Made by a program: the position numbers and the translations under genes
Part shown: positions 33,977-42,100 of the stretch, piece by piece
Numbering within the stretch: the stretch's first letter is position 1
Layout: each line of letters starts with the position of its first letter
Notes under the pieces: model-generated
Told to the model about the DNA's origin: nothing
The model's input: only the letters and a program-made list of their open reading frames with translations
Database searches by the model: none
Assembly (NCBI GenBank): GCA_022793195.1
Contig: JAAWCJ010000029.1
Location: forward strand, 1-64,000
Length of the DNA stretch: 64,000 nt
Direction of reading: 5' to 3'
Source of the DNA: Lachnospiraceae bacterium
Lineage (GTDB): Bacteria > Bacillota > Clostridia > Lachnospirales > Lachnospiraceae

Positions 33977-35050
33977 TTAATCCTCAGGATACAAAATAAC
34001 TTTCATACTCTTTCTGTCGCGGTACAGCTGAATGGCCTCGCGGTACTGGGAAAGAGGAAGCTTATGGGAAATAATGCTCTTATTATCCCATTTTCCGGCT
34101 TTAATCAGATTGAATACGCTTCTCCAGGATACCCAGTCATAACCAAAATGGCCTTTCACGGCAACTGCTTTATCCACAATCGGATCTAAGGATACGCCGT
34201 AAGGTCTTGCGTCATAGCCGATTTTTACAATGGTGCCTGCCGGACGGACAATTTCAATGGCCTGTCCGAGTACCGGGTTTACTCCGGCAGCATCCGCCAC
34301 CACTGCCACGCCTTCTCCCTCTGTAATTTCCATGACTCTTTCCACCATATTGCATTTATCACTCATGACGATATCGGTGGCCCCGCATTTTTTCGCAAGC
34401 TCAAAACGGTCTCCGTCCGCTTCCAGCCCGATGGCGATAATCTTCGCCGCTCCGGCCGCCCTCGCCGCCTGGATGCTGAACTGCCCCAGGGTGCCCAGGC
34501 CAAAGACTGCGCAGTACTCGCCGGGCATAAGCTTTGCTTCCTGAACCACTGCCATAAACCCATTACATGCAGGATCCATCACTGCCGCTTCATCAAAGCT
34601 CATGCAATCAGGAATCCTCATGAGGCTGTTGGGGAATACAGCCAGCGTCTTTCCCAGAATCTTTACATATTTGGTCCAGCCGCCGTCCATACCGTAGCCA
34701 ATGCCAAGGCGCTCCGGACAGGACAGGTAGTCCGCCGTACCACAGGCGTAACATTCGCCGCAGGCAGTTCCCGTATTGTCAGAAACAACCCTGTCTCCAA
34801 CTTTCCATTTTGTCACGTTCTTCCCAACCTTTGAAATCACACCTGCAAATTCATGACCTAAAATCACCGGCGGGAACAGAATATTTTCATGATGTCCGTC
34901 GAAGAAAGCGATGTCGGAACCACACACTCCGGCTGCCTTCACTTCGATCAAAACATCATCGTCACCAATCTCCGGTACAGGAACATCACGCAGTTCCATT
35001 TTGTCAACACCATGTTCGTATTTCACAACGGCTTTCATTGTTTCTGCCAT
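33977..35050 (-). CDS. Zinc-dependent medium-chain alcohol/polyol dehydrogenase
   Basis: The start is MAETMKAVVKYEHG (35050) behind AAGGAGATGATATC, only four bases after the GntR stop. The 357-residue enzyme has the catalytic zinc ligands in GVCGSDIAFFDGHHE and GHEFAGVIS, the four structural-zinc Cys in CGECYACGTADYLSC, and a Rossmann glycine motif FGLGTLGQFSIQAAR. It fits the sorbitol/galactitol-phosphate/threonine dehydrogenase group. A likely job is oxidising the imported polyol or sugar phosphate to a ketose before aldol cleavage. Confidence 0.9.
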   Translation of the reverse strand: MAETMKAVVKYEHGVDKMELRDVPVPEIGDDDVLIEVKAAGVCGSDIAFFDGHHENILFPPVILGHEFAGVISKVGKNVTKWKVGDRVVSDNTGTACGECYACGTADYLSCPERLGIGYGMDGGWTKYVKILGKTLAVFPNSLMRIPDCMSFDEAAVMDPACNGFMAVVQEAKLMPGEYCAVFGLGTLGQFSIQAARAAGAAKIIAIGLEADGDRFELAKKCGATDIVMSDKCNMVERVMEITEGEGVAVVADAAGVNPVLGQAIEIVRPAGTIVKIGYDARPYGVSLDPIVDKAVAVKGHFGYDWVSWRSVFNLIKAGKWDNKSIISHKLPLSQYREAIQLYRDRKSMKVILYPED

Positions 35051-35054
35051 GATA

Positions 35055-35765
35055 TCATCTCCTTCTGTTTGCAATAAATTTAAACTTATCCGTCCTCAGA
35101 CATTCTTCCGCATAAATAATCGGGGTACAATACATGTCCTGTACTCTCACTTTAAACTTTAAAAGCGGTGTATATAACGGCACTTCCAATTTCCCCGCCA
35201 GTTCTTCATCCGCAGCCACCGGAACGATTTCCGTCATGCATTGCCCGATCTCAATTCCGCATTTCTCTTCCACAAAGTTGTACAGGGAAACTTCTGCGTC
35301 CGTAATCTGCAGAAAATGGCTGGCCAACTGCGGCGCCAGATAATCCAGCGAATATACCACGGGGATATCATCAGCAAGACGGATTCTCTCACAGACCAGT
35401 ACGTCGGAATCTTCTGATATATCCAGTCCTTCCGCCACATCCTCCCCCGCTTTCACCAGCTTTTTCTGGAAGAGTGAGGTACTGCAGGTGTAGCCGTTGT
35501 CCTCGATCATCTCCGTCACACTTTTGTTCAGGTTCAGGAAATTGGCCATATAGTGATAATCAAAGGTCACAAAGGTCCCCTTTCCCTGAATGGCAGAGAT
35601 AACTCCCTCCTGCTTCAATGCATTCATGGCCTCCCGCAAGGTCAGCCTGCTGATACCCAGAATCTCTGCCAATTCCGTTTCAGCCGGAAACCGATCCCCT
35701 CTTTTCATCTTGTTTTCTGTAATATACTGAAGAAGTCTTTTGCTGGAATCCTTATATGCATGCAT
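35055..35765 (-). CDS. GntR-family regulator with UTRA domain
   Basis: A 236-residue regulator. Residues 8-75 form the GntR winged helix (FPAETELAEILGISRLTLREAMNALKQEGVISAIQGKGTFV). The rest is a UTRA ligand domain (VCERIRLADDIPVVYSLDYL, then ISEDSD-type pocket residues), which usually binds phosphosugars. It is embedded in the BMC operon between the DeoC-like and dehydrogenase genes. Palindromes TCATCTGATGA at 37788 and 44345 are its likely operators. Confidence 0.92.
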   Translation of the reverse strand: MHAYKDSSKRLLQYITENKMKRGDRFPAETELAEILGISRLTLREAMNALKQEGVISAIQGKGTFVTFDYHYMANFLNLNKSVTEMIEDNGYTCSTSLFQKKLVKAGEDVAEGLDISEDSDVLVCERIRLADDIPVVYSLDYLAPQLASHFLQITDAEVSLYNFVEEKCGIEIGQCMTEIVPVAADEELAGKLEVPLYTPLLKFKVRVQDMYCTPIIYAEECLRTDKFKFIANRRR

Positions 35766-35796
35766 TTTATATTTCTCCCTCCTGCCCGGAGAAGTT

Positions 35797-36510
35797 TTAG
35801 CGGTTCCTCACAGCCAGCCAGTCCGCGCCTGCCTGTCTGTACTCAGCCTGCCTGTCTGTGACATTACCGATCACTCCTACACTTAGCCCCTTTGCTTTTA
35901 AGTCACGAATCATGTCTGCTCCCACGCTTCCTCCCGTCACGGCAGAAAGCATAATTCCCTTTGCTCCAACTGCAACACAGGCCAATGCAGTATCCAGAAG
36001 CGTCTTTTTATCCATATCCTTCACTTCAATCACTGCCGCCGCCTCTACCTTACCCTTGCAGGCTGTCAGGCTTTCTGCCAGATCTTTCTGAACTCCTTTC
36101 ACGTCGCCTGCCGCACATTTATCCATGTTTACAGGCACAAGAATGATGTCTGCGCCTGCCGCCACTGCCTGCTTAATCTCCGCGTACTTGGCCATGGGAG
36201 AAGTGGTCCCCCCCGGCAGTCCCACAATCGTGGCAATTTTCACAGAAGAACCATGAAGATTTTCTTTTGCCAAAGCTACAAACCACTGGGGGATGCATAC
36301 TGCATAACTTCTGTTTCTGTCGGCGCTTTCAAACAGCCTCTTCATATCCGTTACTTTTGCGCCGGGCCTCATGTCGGAGAGAAGAATATGATCCGCAGAA
36401 TCGGCTGCCTTTTGAAAGCTTTGAGAATCCTGTTTTGATTCCATCTGTCTGAGTACTTCCTGGGTAATCGCCTTAATCAGTATTTCTCTATCCACTTGTT
36501 CTTCACTCAC
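35797..36510 (-). CDS. DeoC-fold protein lacking the aldolase triad, with encapsulation helix
   Basis: A 237-residue protein with a DeoC (deoxyribose-phosphate aldolase) barrel after residue 40: ILLSDMRPGAKVTDM, VKIATIVGLPGGTTS, AEIKQAVAAGADIILVPV, GAKGIMLSAVTGG. By eye alignment the E. coli catalytic residues Asp102, Lys167 and Lys201 correspond to Leu, Met and Ile, so Schiff-base chemistry looks impossible. Residues 8-24 (REILIKAITQEVLRQMES) form an amphipathic helix like those on PduL and the aldehyde dehydrogenase here, suggesting import into the BMC lumen. It may have another reaction or a structural role. Confidence 0.85.
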   Translation of the reverse strand: MSEEQVDREILIKAITQEVLRQMESKQDSQSFQKAADSADHILLSDMRPGAKVTDMKRLFESADRNRSYAVCIPQWFVALAKENLHGSSVKIATIVGLPGGTTSPMAKYAEIKQAVAAGADIILVPVNMDKCAAGDVKGVQKDLAESLTACKGKVEAAAVIEVKDMDKKTLLDTALACVAVGAKGIMLSAVTGGSVGADMIRDLKAKGLSVGVIGNVTDRQAEYRQAGADWLAVRNR

Positions 36511-36523
36511 TTTCTTTTACAGA

Positions 36524-36796
36524 TTAACCCTCCAGAATCTTTTCAACATCGTCGTGGGGCCTGGGAATCACATGGGTTCCCCGCAGTTCTCCCACACGTC
36601 TCGCCGCTTCTGCGCCGGCCTCAACTGCCGCTTTGACGGCCCCCACATCACCGCGTACCATGATGGTCACGATGCCTCCGCCCACTTTTTCTTTTCCCAC
36701 CAGTTGGACATTTGCAGCTTTTGCCATCGCATCTGCAGCTTCGATAGAAGCCAGTAAACCATTTGTCTCTACAATTCCCAATGCCTGTTTTTCCAT
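36524..36796 (-). CDS. BMC-H shell protein
   Basis: A 90-residue single-domain hexameric shell protein of PduA/EutM type: [20 protein letters not shown], the pore-loop region [22 protein letters not shown] and an ending [17 protein letters not shown]. Hexamers tile the facets of the compartment and their central pores pass small substrates. It lies 14 bases before the DeoC-like gene and 60 bases after a BMC-P gene. The start follows GAAAGGAAATAATGAC. Confidence 0.95.
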   Translation of the reverse strand: MEKQALGIVETNGLLASIEAADAMAKAANVQLVGKEKVGGGIVTIMVRGDVGAVKAAVEAGAEAARRVGELRGTHVIPRPHDDVEKILEG

Positions 36797-36855
36797 GTCA
36801 TTATTTCCTTTCTTATATTAAATTTATAAAACTGTTCTGTTTCCGGTCCGTATTT

Positions 36856-37116
36856 CTATTCATCAACTACGCCCACAATCAGCCCGTCAAAGACACAGAC
36901 CTTATTTTCCAGCTCAAAAACCAGTTCTGCCGCTCCTCCGTCTTCACTGACCAGGACCAAATCCCCGATTCCGGCGTTGGCCGAATCTGCAAATACCCCT
37001 TCTTCCAAGGGGCTCCCTTCCCTGTCCAGAAAGCGGACCAGCAGAAACTTGTGGCCGTCATGGCAGGGATCATGGATCACGGAAACCATGTTTCCCACGA
37101 CTCTTCCGATTCTCAC
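36856..37116 (-). CDS. BMC-P (EutN/CcmL) vertex protein, third of three
   Basis: The family core begins RIGRVVGNMVSVIHDPCHDG, so the real start is a GTG at 37116 (AAAGGAGCAAAGGGACA upstream), not the track ATG. The 86-residue protein has the EutN/CcmL oligonucleotide-binding-like fold, with GHKFLLVRFLD, DSANAGIGDLVLVSEDGGAA and a closing GLIVGVVDE. Pentamers cap the vertices of the icosahedral shell. It is one of three consecutive BMC-P genes. Confidence 0.92.
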   Translation of the reverse strand: MRIGRVVGNMVSVIHDPCHDGHKFLLVRFLDREGSPLEEGVFADSANAGIGDLVLVSEDGGAAELVFELENKVCVFDGLIVGVVDE

Positions 37117-37144
37117 TGTCCCTTTGCTCCTTTCTTCCGAAGGT

Positions 37145-37414
37145 TTATCTCCCTTCCCTGTAGCAATGTTCCACAAGCCCCACAATGGCCAAATCTGTCG
37201 GCACCAAGCCTTTTCTCATGGAAGCGGCTGCTTCACTGCTGTCGATCAGATATACCATATCCCCCTCGGAAGCTGCCCTGACAGAATCCACTGCCAGTTC
37301 CACCCGGCTCCCCGGGCTGTCCCAGGGTATCTGTACAAGGAACAGCTTCGTCCCCACAAGGGACGGATATTTGACTGTGCTGACTACTTTGCCAACCACT
37401 TTGCCAATCATCAT
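37145..37414 (-). CDS. BMC-P (EutN/CcmL) vertex protein, second of three
   Basis: The start is the ATG reading MMIGKVVGKVVSTVKYPSL (37414) behind GGGGGAAGGCTT; the longer track start runs into the preceding gene. The roughly 89-residue vertex protein has the family landmarks GTKLFLVQI, AVDSVRAASEGDMVYLID and PTDLAIVGLVEHC. Three diverged BMC-P paralogues in tandem allow mixed or alternative pentamers. The upstream BMC-P stop is 13 bases away. Confidence 0.92.
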   Translation of the reverse strand: MMIGKVVGKVVSTVKYPSLVGTKLFLVQIPWDSPGSRVELAVDSVRAASEGDMVYLIDSSEAAASMRKGLVPTDLAIVGLVEHCYREGR

Positions 37415-37427
37415 AAGCCTTCCCCCG

Positions 37428-37730
37428 CTACTCCTTTTTATATTTGGTGAATAAGACTTTCCCTTCCATATCCACCTCATCCACAATTCCGATCACTGCC
37501 ATGTCCACCGGCTTTTTATCCGTCTCCTCCGTCTGCCTGGAAGAACTTCCCGAAACGCAGAAAACCAGTTCTCCTTCTCCCGCATTTACCACATCCACCG
37601 CCACCTTGGGCTGTCCGCTGCACTTTCCGGTAAGCGGGTTCCACTCTTCCACAACCAACAGCTTGTATCCTTTCAGTTTCGGCGTTTTGTTCGTACTTAC
37701 CACATTGCCTTTCACATATGCAAGAATCAT
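37428..37730 (-). CDS. BMC-P (EutN/CcmL) vertex protein, first of three
   Basis: A 100-residue vertex protein: MILAYVKGNVVSTNKTPKL, GYKLLVVEEW, VAVDVVNAGEGELVFCVSGSSSR and VDMAVIGIVDEVDMEGK. It is slightly longer than its two neighbours because of a TEETDKK insert and a basic tail. It is the first gene after a region carrying an AAGTCATCTGATGA site and an AT-rich promoter-like stretch, so the vertex/DeoC/regulator genes may form a second transcription unit of the BMC locus. Confidence 0.93.
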   Translation of the reverse strand: MILAYVKGNVVSTNKTPKLKGYKLLVVEEWNPLTGKCSGQPKVAVDVVNAGEGELVFCVSGSSSRQTEETDKKPVDMAVIGIVDEVDMEGKVLFTKYKKE

Positions 37731-37787
37731 ACCGATTCACCGCCTTGTTGTATTATTACTTGATTTTATTATATGACTTTTTATACT

Positions 37788-37803
37788 AAGTCATCTGATG
37801 ATT
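37788..37803. promoter_or_regulatory. Palindromic operator upstream of BMC-P genes
   Basis: AAGTCATCTGATGATT contains the palindrome TCATCTGATGA. The same core occurs before the aldehyde dehydrogenase gene (44345-44360). A TATAAT lies about 20 bases downstream on the minus strand. It is the likely site of the GntR/UTRA regulator encoded at 35055. Confidence 0.6.
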
Positions 37804-37880
37804 TTATTCTATCACAAATTTCATATTTTTCAACCATAATTTCCAGATATTTTGTAGAAAAATACAATCTTATTTTTGTC

Positions 37881-38591
37881 TTACTTTCTTATGAATTCTT
37901 TGAATTTGTGATAGTCATAATTGAGAATCAGCTCTGCCGGATAAGAGGCTTCCAACACCAGTTTTTCGGCACAGGATACCTCCCCTATCTTGTCTTTTCC
38001 ATGGCTGTCACTGGAAAGAATGAGCGGCCTGTGATAGCACCGGCACAGTTTCAGAATCTCCAGATTATTCTCCCTCGTGTCCCCCCGATAGCCACCGGGA
38101 AGAAGAGAACTGTTGTTGATTTCCAAAAGAACCCCATATTCTCCGGCTGCCTGCACCAGGGCCTCATAATCTACCGGATATCCCCCGTCGTCACAATGGC
38201 CGATGATCTTTACATGGGGATTTTTCATGGCGCCGATATAAGCTTCCGTATTTTCCGTACGGCTCCCCGGCTTTAAGTTCATACGGTGGAGGCTGGCTAT
38301 GGCATAATCCAGAAAGGAGAGAGTGTCCAAATCCAAATCTACGGTTCCTTCATAGTCCAGGATATTCAGCTCGACGCCATATAAAAGTTCCACACCACAC
38401 CGGCGTTTCGGCGCCATGGCCAGGCTTCGGAAATACGACGGGCGGCAGGAAAGAAGCGTGGCCGGCCCGTGGTCCGATATTCCCAAAAGGCTTATCCCTT
38501 TCCTCTCCGCCTCTCTTGCCATATCCGTAATGGTACATTTTGTCCCATGCCCGCTGGCAATGGTATGGGTATGGACATCCAGCTGGTTCAT
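37881..38591 (-). CDS. PHP-domain phosphoesterase
   Basis: A 236-residue PHP-family protein of YcdX type. Metal-binding residues are visible in order: DVHTHTIASGHG, GISDHGPA, YGVELNI, SLHRMN, IIGHCDDG and SSDSHGKD. PHP enzymes of this size hydrolyse phosphate monoesters using three metal ions. It sits between the BMC-T and BMC-P genes, an unusual place, so it may remove phosphate from a sugar-phosphate intermediate or inhibitor of the pathway. It has no encapsulation helix. The start follows TTAAGGAGGGCCT. Confidence 0.9.
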   Translation of the reverse strand: MNQLDVHTHTIASGHGTKCTITDMAREAERKGISLLGISDHGPATLLSCRPSYFRSLAMAPKRRCGVELLYGVELNILDYEGTVDLDLDTLSFLDYAIASLHRMNLKPGSRTENTEAYIGAMKNPHVKIIGHCDDGGYPVDYEALVQAAGEYGVLLEINNSSLLPGGYRGDTRENNLEILKLCRCYHRPLILSSDSHGKDKIGEVSCAEKLVLEASYPAELILNYDYHKFKEFIRK

Positions 38592-38600
38592 AGGCCCTCC

Positions 38601-39149
38601 TTAAAGGATAGAGGAAATCATCTGCCGGTCCGGATGTGCAATTACGGAAGAATCCAGATACATCCCACTGTCCGCGATGGTGGCCTTTGCTTTTTCAATG
38701 GCTGCCGCAACAGCAGAAACTTCGCCAGTGACCAACATAAATGATTTCCCACACATGCCTTTTGCAATCCGAAGCTCAATCAAGTCCACAATGGCTGTTT
38801 TCGCCGCCGTATCTGCCGCAACGATGATGGAAGCCGCATCATAAGTCTCGAAAATCCCAAGGGCGCGGATCTTTTCTACGTTTGTAGCCCCATAGATCGC
38901 CGGAAATATATCGTCGTGGGGATTTCCCAGCACAAAGCTGTCAATCAAATGCTGCGGACACTGGGCGGCGGCCGCATCCACTGCCGCTTTCACCGCACTC
39001 AGGTCTCCAGATACAATAGCGGTATATTTTCCAGGACATACGGTCTGTGCTTCTACGATTTCCACCTCAGCCGTCTTTAGCATTGTATCGGCAGCAGTAA
39101 TACCGCTGGAAACCGTTTTAAACTCTACCATGCCTATTGCTTTATCCAC
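38601..39149 (-). CDS. pduT: BMC-T shell protein with Fe-S cysteine (PduT type)
   Basis: A 182-residue tandem BMC-domain protein that forms pseudohexameric trimers. Domain 1 spans about residues 1-90 and domain 2 about 92-182. QTVCPGKY places Cys38 exactly where PduT binds a [4Fe-4S] cluster at the trimer centre. The second domain carries another Cys (GMCGKSF). The gene is next to pduS, the expected electron partner, so electrons probably cross the shell here. The start is a GTG after AAAGGACGTGGAATAA. Confidence 0.93.
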   Translation of the reverse strand: MDKAIGMVEFKTVSSGITAADTMLKTAEVEIVEAQTVCPGKYTAIVSGDLSAVKAAVDAAAAQCPQHLIDSFVLGNPHDDIFPAIYGATNVEKIRALGIFETYDAASIIVAADTAAKTAIVDLIELRIAKGMCGKSFMLVTGEVSAVAAAIEKAKATIADSGMYLDSSVIAHPDRQMISSIL

Positions 39150-39168
39150 TTATTCCACGTCCTTTCTA

Positions 39169-40497
39169 TCACGCTTTTTGTATGGTCACATGAGAAGCGT
39201 CTGCCTCCACGACTTTTCCGCTGATGGAGGCATGTATCCCTACACTTAACCCATCCGCCGGCTTGCCAATCATCTGGCCCACCTCAACCATATCGCCTTC
39301 TTTAACAACCGGCTTCGCGGGAGCGCCAATATGTTGGCCAAGCAGAATCCTGACCTTTCCCATCTGGACGACTTCATCCTTAAGGGGCGCATCCACATTA
39401 TATTTGGACAGTCCGAGACGCGCTTCCAGCCTGTGCTCAGGAACCTTCCTCAGTTCTCTGGAAGGCTGCACCGGCGTAACAGACGGATCCTTCGGAGGCT
39501 TTACGCCGGCAGACCTGAGACCCGCTTTGTATTCAGCCATCAATGACCTTGGCGCAAGCCCCTGGGGACAAGCATATAATTCGCATACCCCGCAGGAAGA
39601 ACAGAAATGGGTATTCACAAACGGATTCAAATCCTGGAAATCTTTATTTGAGGCCGCCCTCATAAACAGATGGGGCTGTATCGGATGCCCCAGGGCATGG
39701 CGCGGGCAAAGATCTGTGCACATCTGACACTGGCAGCAGATGGAGGCCGCCCTTTTCAGGGAAATAGAAGCTTTTGTCCTTTTCTTTTCCACTAAAAGGT
39801 GATCCCCCGGCAGTACGAGAATGGCGTTTGTGGTTTTCGTCACCGGCGCATCCGCCCTTCCAATGTTGCCCATCATGGGCCCTCCCACAAAATAAACGGG
39901 ATCTTTCACTGTCACATGGCCCGCCAATGCCGCCACTTCCCTTATGGTGCACCCCAAAGGCACCCGGACTGAAACCGGATCGGATACTTCCGCCACCACA
40001 GAAACCACCTTATCTGTCACCGGATGATGTTTTTCCACCGCACGGTAGATGTTGTAAACCGTCTCCACATTAAATACTGCAACACCCTCATTGATGGGAA
40101 GCCCTCCCGGCTTCACGATTTTTCCTGTGGCTTCGTAGATCATCACGATCTCATCCCCCATGGGGTAGACCCCCGGCAGAAGATGAATCCGCACCTTCGG
40201 AAATTCTCCGATGCACTGTTCCAGTGCCCAGATCGTAGCTTCATATTCTTTTTTTACACAAATAATCGCTTTCTCAGCGCCAACGGCATCCGCCATCATG
40301 CTGAATGTTTTTGTAATCTCATAAGCATGCTTCTCAAGCAGCTGTCTATGTAATTTCAACAGAGGTTCACACTCTGCACAGTTCATGAGAATCGTATCCG
40401 CCCGTTCATCCAGCTTCACATAGGTGGGAAAGCCTGCGCCGCCGGCTCCTACCACACCATTCTCACGAACGATATCCTGCAGCTCTTTTATGTTCAT
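39169..40497 (-). CDS. pduS: PduS-type RnfC-like electron-transfer flavoprotein
   Basis: A 442-residue protein of the PduS/RnfC group. The N-terminal Gly-rich motif VVGAGGAGFPTYVKL binds FMN/NADH. Two [4Fe-4S] sites follow: CCQCQMCTDLCP and CSSCGVCELYACP. A C-terminal barrel-sandwich region ends the protein. In Pdu compartments PduS passes electrons, and here it is adjacent to the PduT-type shell protein. This suggests NADH made by the aldehyde dehydrogenase can be reoxidised through the shell rather than only by an internal alcohol dehydrogenase. Confidence 0.94.
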   Translation of the reverse strand: MNIKELQDIVRENGVVGAGGAGFPTYVKLDERADTILMNCAECEPLLKLHRQLLEKHAYEITKTFSMMADAVGAEKAIICVKKEYEATIWALEQCIGEFPKVRIHLLPGVYPMGDEIVMIYEATGKIVKPGGLPINEGVAVFNVETVYNIYRAVEKHHPVTDKVVSVVAEVSDPVSVRVPLGCTIREVAALAGHVTVKDPVYFVGGPMMGNIGRADAPVTKTTNAILVLPGDHLLVEKKRTKASISLKRAASICCQCQMCTDLCPRHALGHPIQPHLFMRAASNKDFQDLNPFVNTHFCSSCGVCELYACPQGLAPRSLMAEYKAGLRSAGVKPPKDPSVTPVQPSRELRKVPEHRLEARLGLSKYNVDAPLKDEVVQMGKVRILLGQHIGAPAKPVVKEGDMVEVGQMIGKPADGLSVGIHASISGKVVEADASHVTIQKA

Positions 40498-40540
40498 AGT
40501 CCTTACTCCAATCCTGTGCCCTCTCCGGCAGTCCCTGCGG

Positions 40541-41257
40541 TCATGGTTCTCTGATCAGTGTCACCATGGAACCAGTGGCAATTCTGGATGCATTGGCCTC
40601 ATCGGTATCAATATGCATTTCTAAGGTAAAGCTGTCGTCCACCCGGATTGTCACCTGCCCAAATATGGTTCCCCTCTCGTTATCCGCCCGGACAGATACA
40701 GTATCGCCATCCCCAACACCAAATGCTTTTGCATCGGCCGGAGACATATGGATGTGCCGCTTGGCAATGATGCAGCCTTCCTTCAAATATAAGACGCCTT
40801 TCGGCCCCACAATGGCGATTGGCGCGGAGCCTTCCAGGTTCCCGGATTCGCGGACAGGGGCGTTTACCCCCAGCCTGACGGCATCTGTGGCTGAAATTTC
40901 AACCTGAGAAGCCTTTCGGACAGGTCCTAAAATCCTGACATTTTCGATGGCTCTCAGCTTAAGCCCCACGATGGTGACAATCTCATTGGATGCATACTGC
41001 CCGCCCATCAGATCTTTCTTTTTTGTCAGCCGGTATCCTGTGCCAAACAGCGCCTCCACATGTTCTTTTGTCAGATGGACATGTCTGGCAGATACCCCTA
41101 CGGGCACCGGACGTTCCTGTACGCCAGTAAAAGCCTGTTTTATGGGTGAAGGCGTTCCCTTCTCCTTTTTTTCAGTTTTCTTTCCCTCCGCTACAGCCCG
41201 TTCTTCCATGGCTTCAAGGACTCTCCTGGCAATCAATTCAATATTTTTCGTATCCAC
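40541..41257 (-). CDS. pduL: PduL-type phosphate acyltransferase
   Basis: A 238-residue BMC phosphotransacylase that converts acyl-CoA to acyl-phosphate inside the lumen and regenerates CoA. Residues 4-20 (NIELIARRVLEAMEER) are an encapsulation helix, followed by a Lys/Glu linker. Two PduL domains follow with zinc-binding SARHVHLT, AKRHIHMSP and EMHIDTDEAN. It starts at GTG after AAGTAGGTGTTC. It works with the aldehyde dehydrogenase of this locus. The acyl-phosphate would go to a kinase such as AckA at 23094. Confidence 0.95.
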   Translation of the reverse strand: MDTKNIELIARRVLEAMEERAVAEGKKTEKKEKGTPSPIKQAFTGVQERPVPVGVSARHVHLTKEHVEALFGTGYRLTKKKDLMGGQYASNEIVTIVGLKLRAIENVRILGPVRKASQVEISATDAVRLGVNAPVRESGNLEGSAPIAIVGPKGVLYLKEGCIIAKRHIHMSPADAKAFGVGDGDTVSVRADNERGTIFGQVTIRVDDSFTLEMHIDTDEANASRIATGSMVTLIREP

Positions 41258-41283
41258 ACGAACACCTACTTTTTTCTGAATTT

Positions 41284-41754
41284 CTACTTAATACCCGGAA
41301 GTACCTGCTCCACATCCCCATGGGGCCTGGGAATCACATGGGTGGCAATCAGCTCTCCAAGGGAAGACGCTTTATCTGCCCCTGCCTCAACGGCAGACTT
41401 TACAGCCCCCACATCACCCCGCACCATGACCGTCACCAGGCCGGAACCGATTTTTTCTGTCCCCAGTAAAGTGACGTTTGCCGCTTTACACATGGAATCC
41501 GCCGCTTCGATTGCCGCTACCAAACCTCTTGTTTCCACCATACCTAATGCTTCCTGTGGCATTCTTTTTACCTCCTTTTTCCTTTCTGGGCTATCTTTAT
41601 CCTGCCCGGCAGCAGCAACTGCTGCTGCCGCCGCTTTTTTTGCAGGTCTGCCTTTTTTTGGTGACTCTGTTATCGGTTTCGCTTCTGCTGCTTCCATATT
41701 TTCTGTTGTTTTCTTCTCTTCTGCCTGTACTGCTTCATCTGTTTTTTTCTTCAT
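41284..41754 (-). CDS. BMC-H shell protein with basic N-terminal extension and internal start
   Basis: A 156-residue product: residues 66-156 are a standard BMC-H domain ([20 protein letters not shown]...[12 protein letters not shown]). Residues 1-64 are an extension rich in Lys, Glu and Ala, with [19 protein letters not shown], which resembles an AT-hook core (GRP flanked by Lys). A strong internal site, AAGGAGGTAAAAAGA, precedes Met65 at 41562, so a normal short BMC-H is probably made from the same gene. The long form starts at 41754 after AGGAGGAAG, inside the 3' end of the previous BMC-H gene. The tail may face the lumen or cytosol and bind nucleic acid or cargo. Confidence 0.88.
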   Translation of the reverse strand: MKKKTDEAVQAEEKKTTENMEAAEAKPITESPKKGRPAKKAAAAAVAAAGQDKDSPERKKEVKRMPQEALGMVETRGLVAAIEAADSMCKAANVTLLGTEKIGSGLVTVMVRGDVGAVKSAVEAGADKASSLGELIATHVIPRPHGDVEQVLPGIK

Positions 41755-42055
41755 CCATCTTCCTCCTGCCTGAATGGAAGCGGCTGGCGCTCTCCTTCAC
41801 CAATCTCACAATCTCTTCATGGGGATTGGCTATAATGCCGTGCATGGCAGGTTTCCTGAGTGCATATGTACAGGCTGATTTCACTGCTTCCTCCACCGCA
41901 GCGACTTCTCCGCCGATGATGATCGTCACCAGCTGTCCACCCCATCTGCGCTCCCAGGTAAGCAATTTTACCTCCGCGCTCTTGCACATGATGTCCAATG
42001 CATCAACCGCCGCGGTAACGCCTTTCATTTCCACGAAACCATACGCCATCCCCAT
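41735..42055 (-). CDS. BMC-H shell protein (diverged)
   Basis: The likely start is the ATG reading [12 protein letters not shown] (42055); AAGGAG abuts the track GTG, so that start is unlikely. The roughly 106-residue BMC-H has a less typical pore region ([25 protein letters not shown]) and a basic C-terminal tail ([18 protein letters not shown]). Its 3' end overlaps the extended BMC-H gene by 20 bases, implying translational coupling. Bulky Trp/Arg residues near the pore loop suggest a different pore selectivity. Confidence 0.88.
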   Translation of the reverse strand: MGMAYGFVEMKGVTAAVDALDIMCKSAEVKLLTWERRWGGQLVTIIIGGEVAAVEEAVKSACTYALRKPAMHGIIANPHEEIVRLVKESASRFHSGRRKMDEEKNR

Positions 42056-42100
42056 CAATGAACCCACTCCTTATCCATCTGTTACAAAACCCTTATCTTT

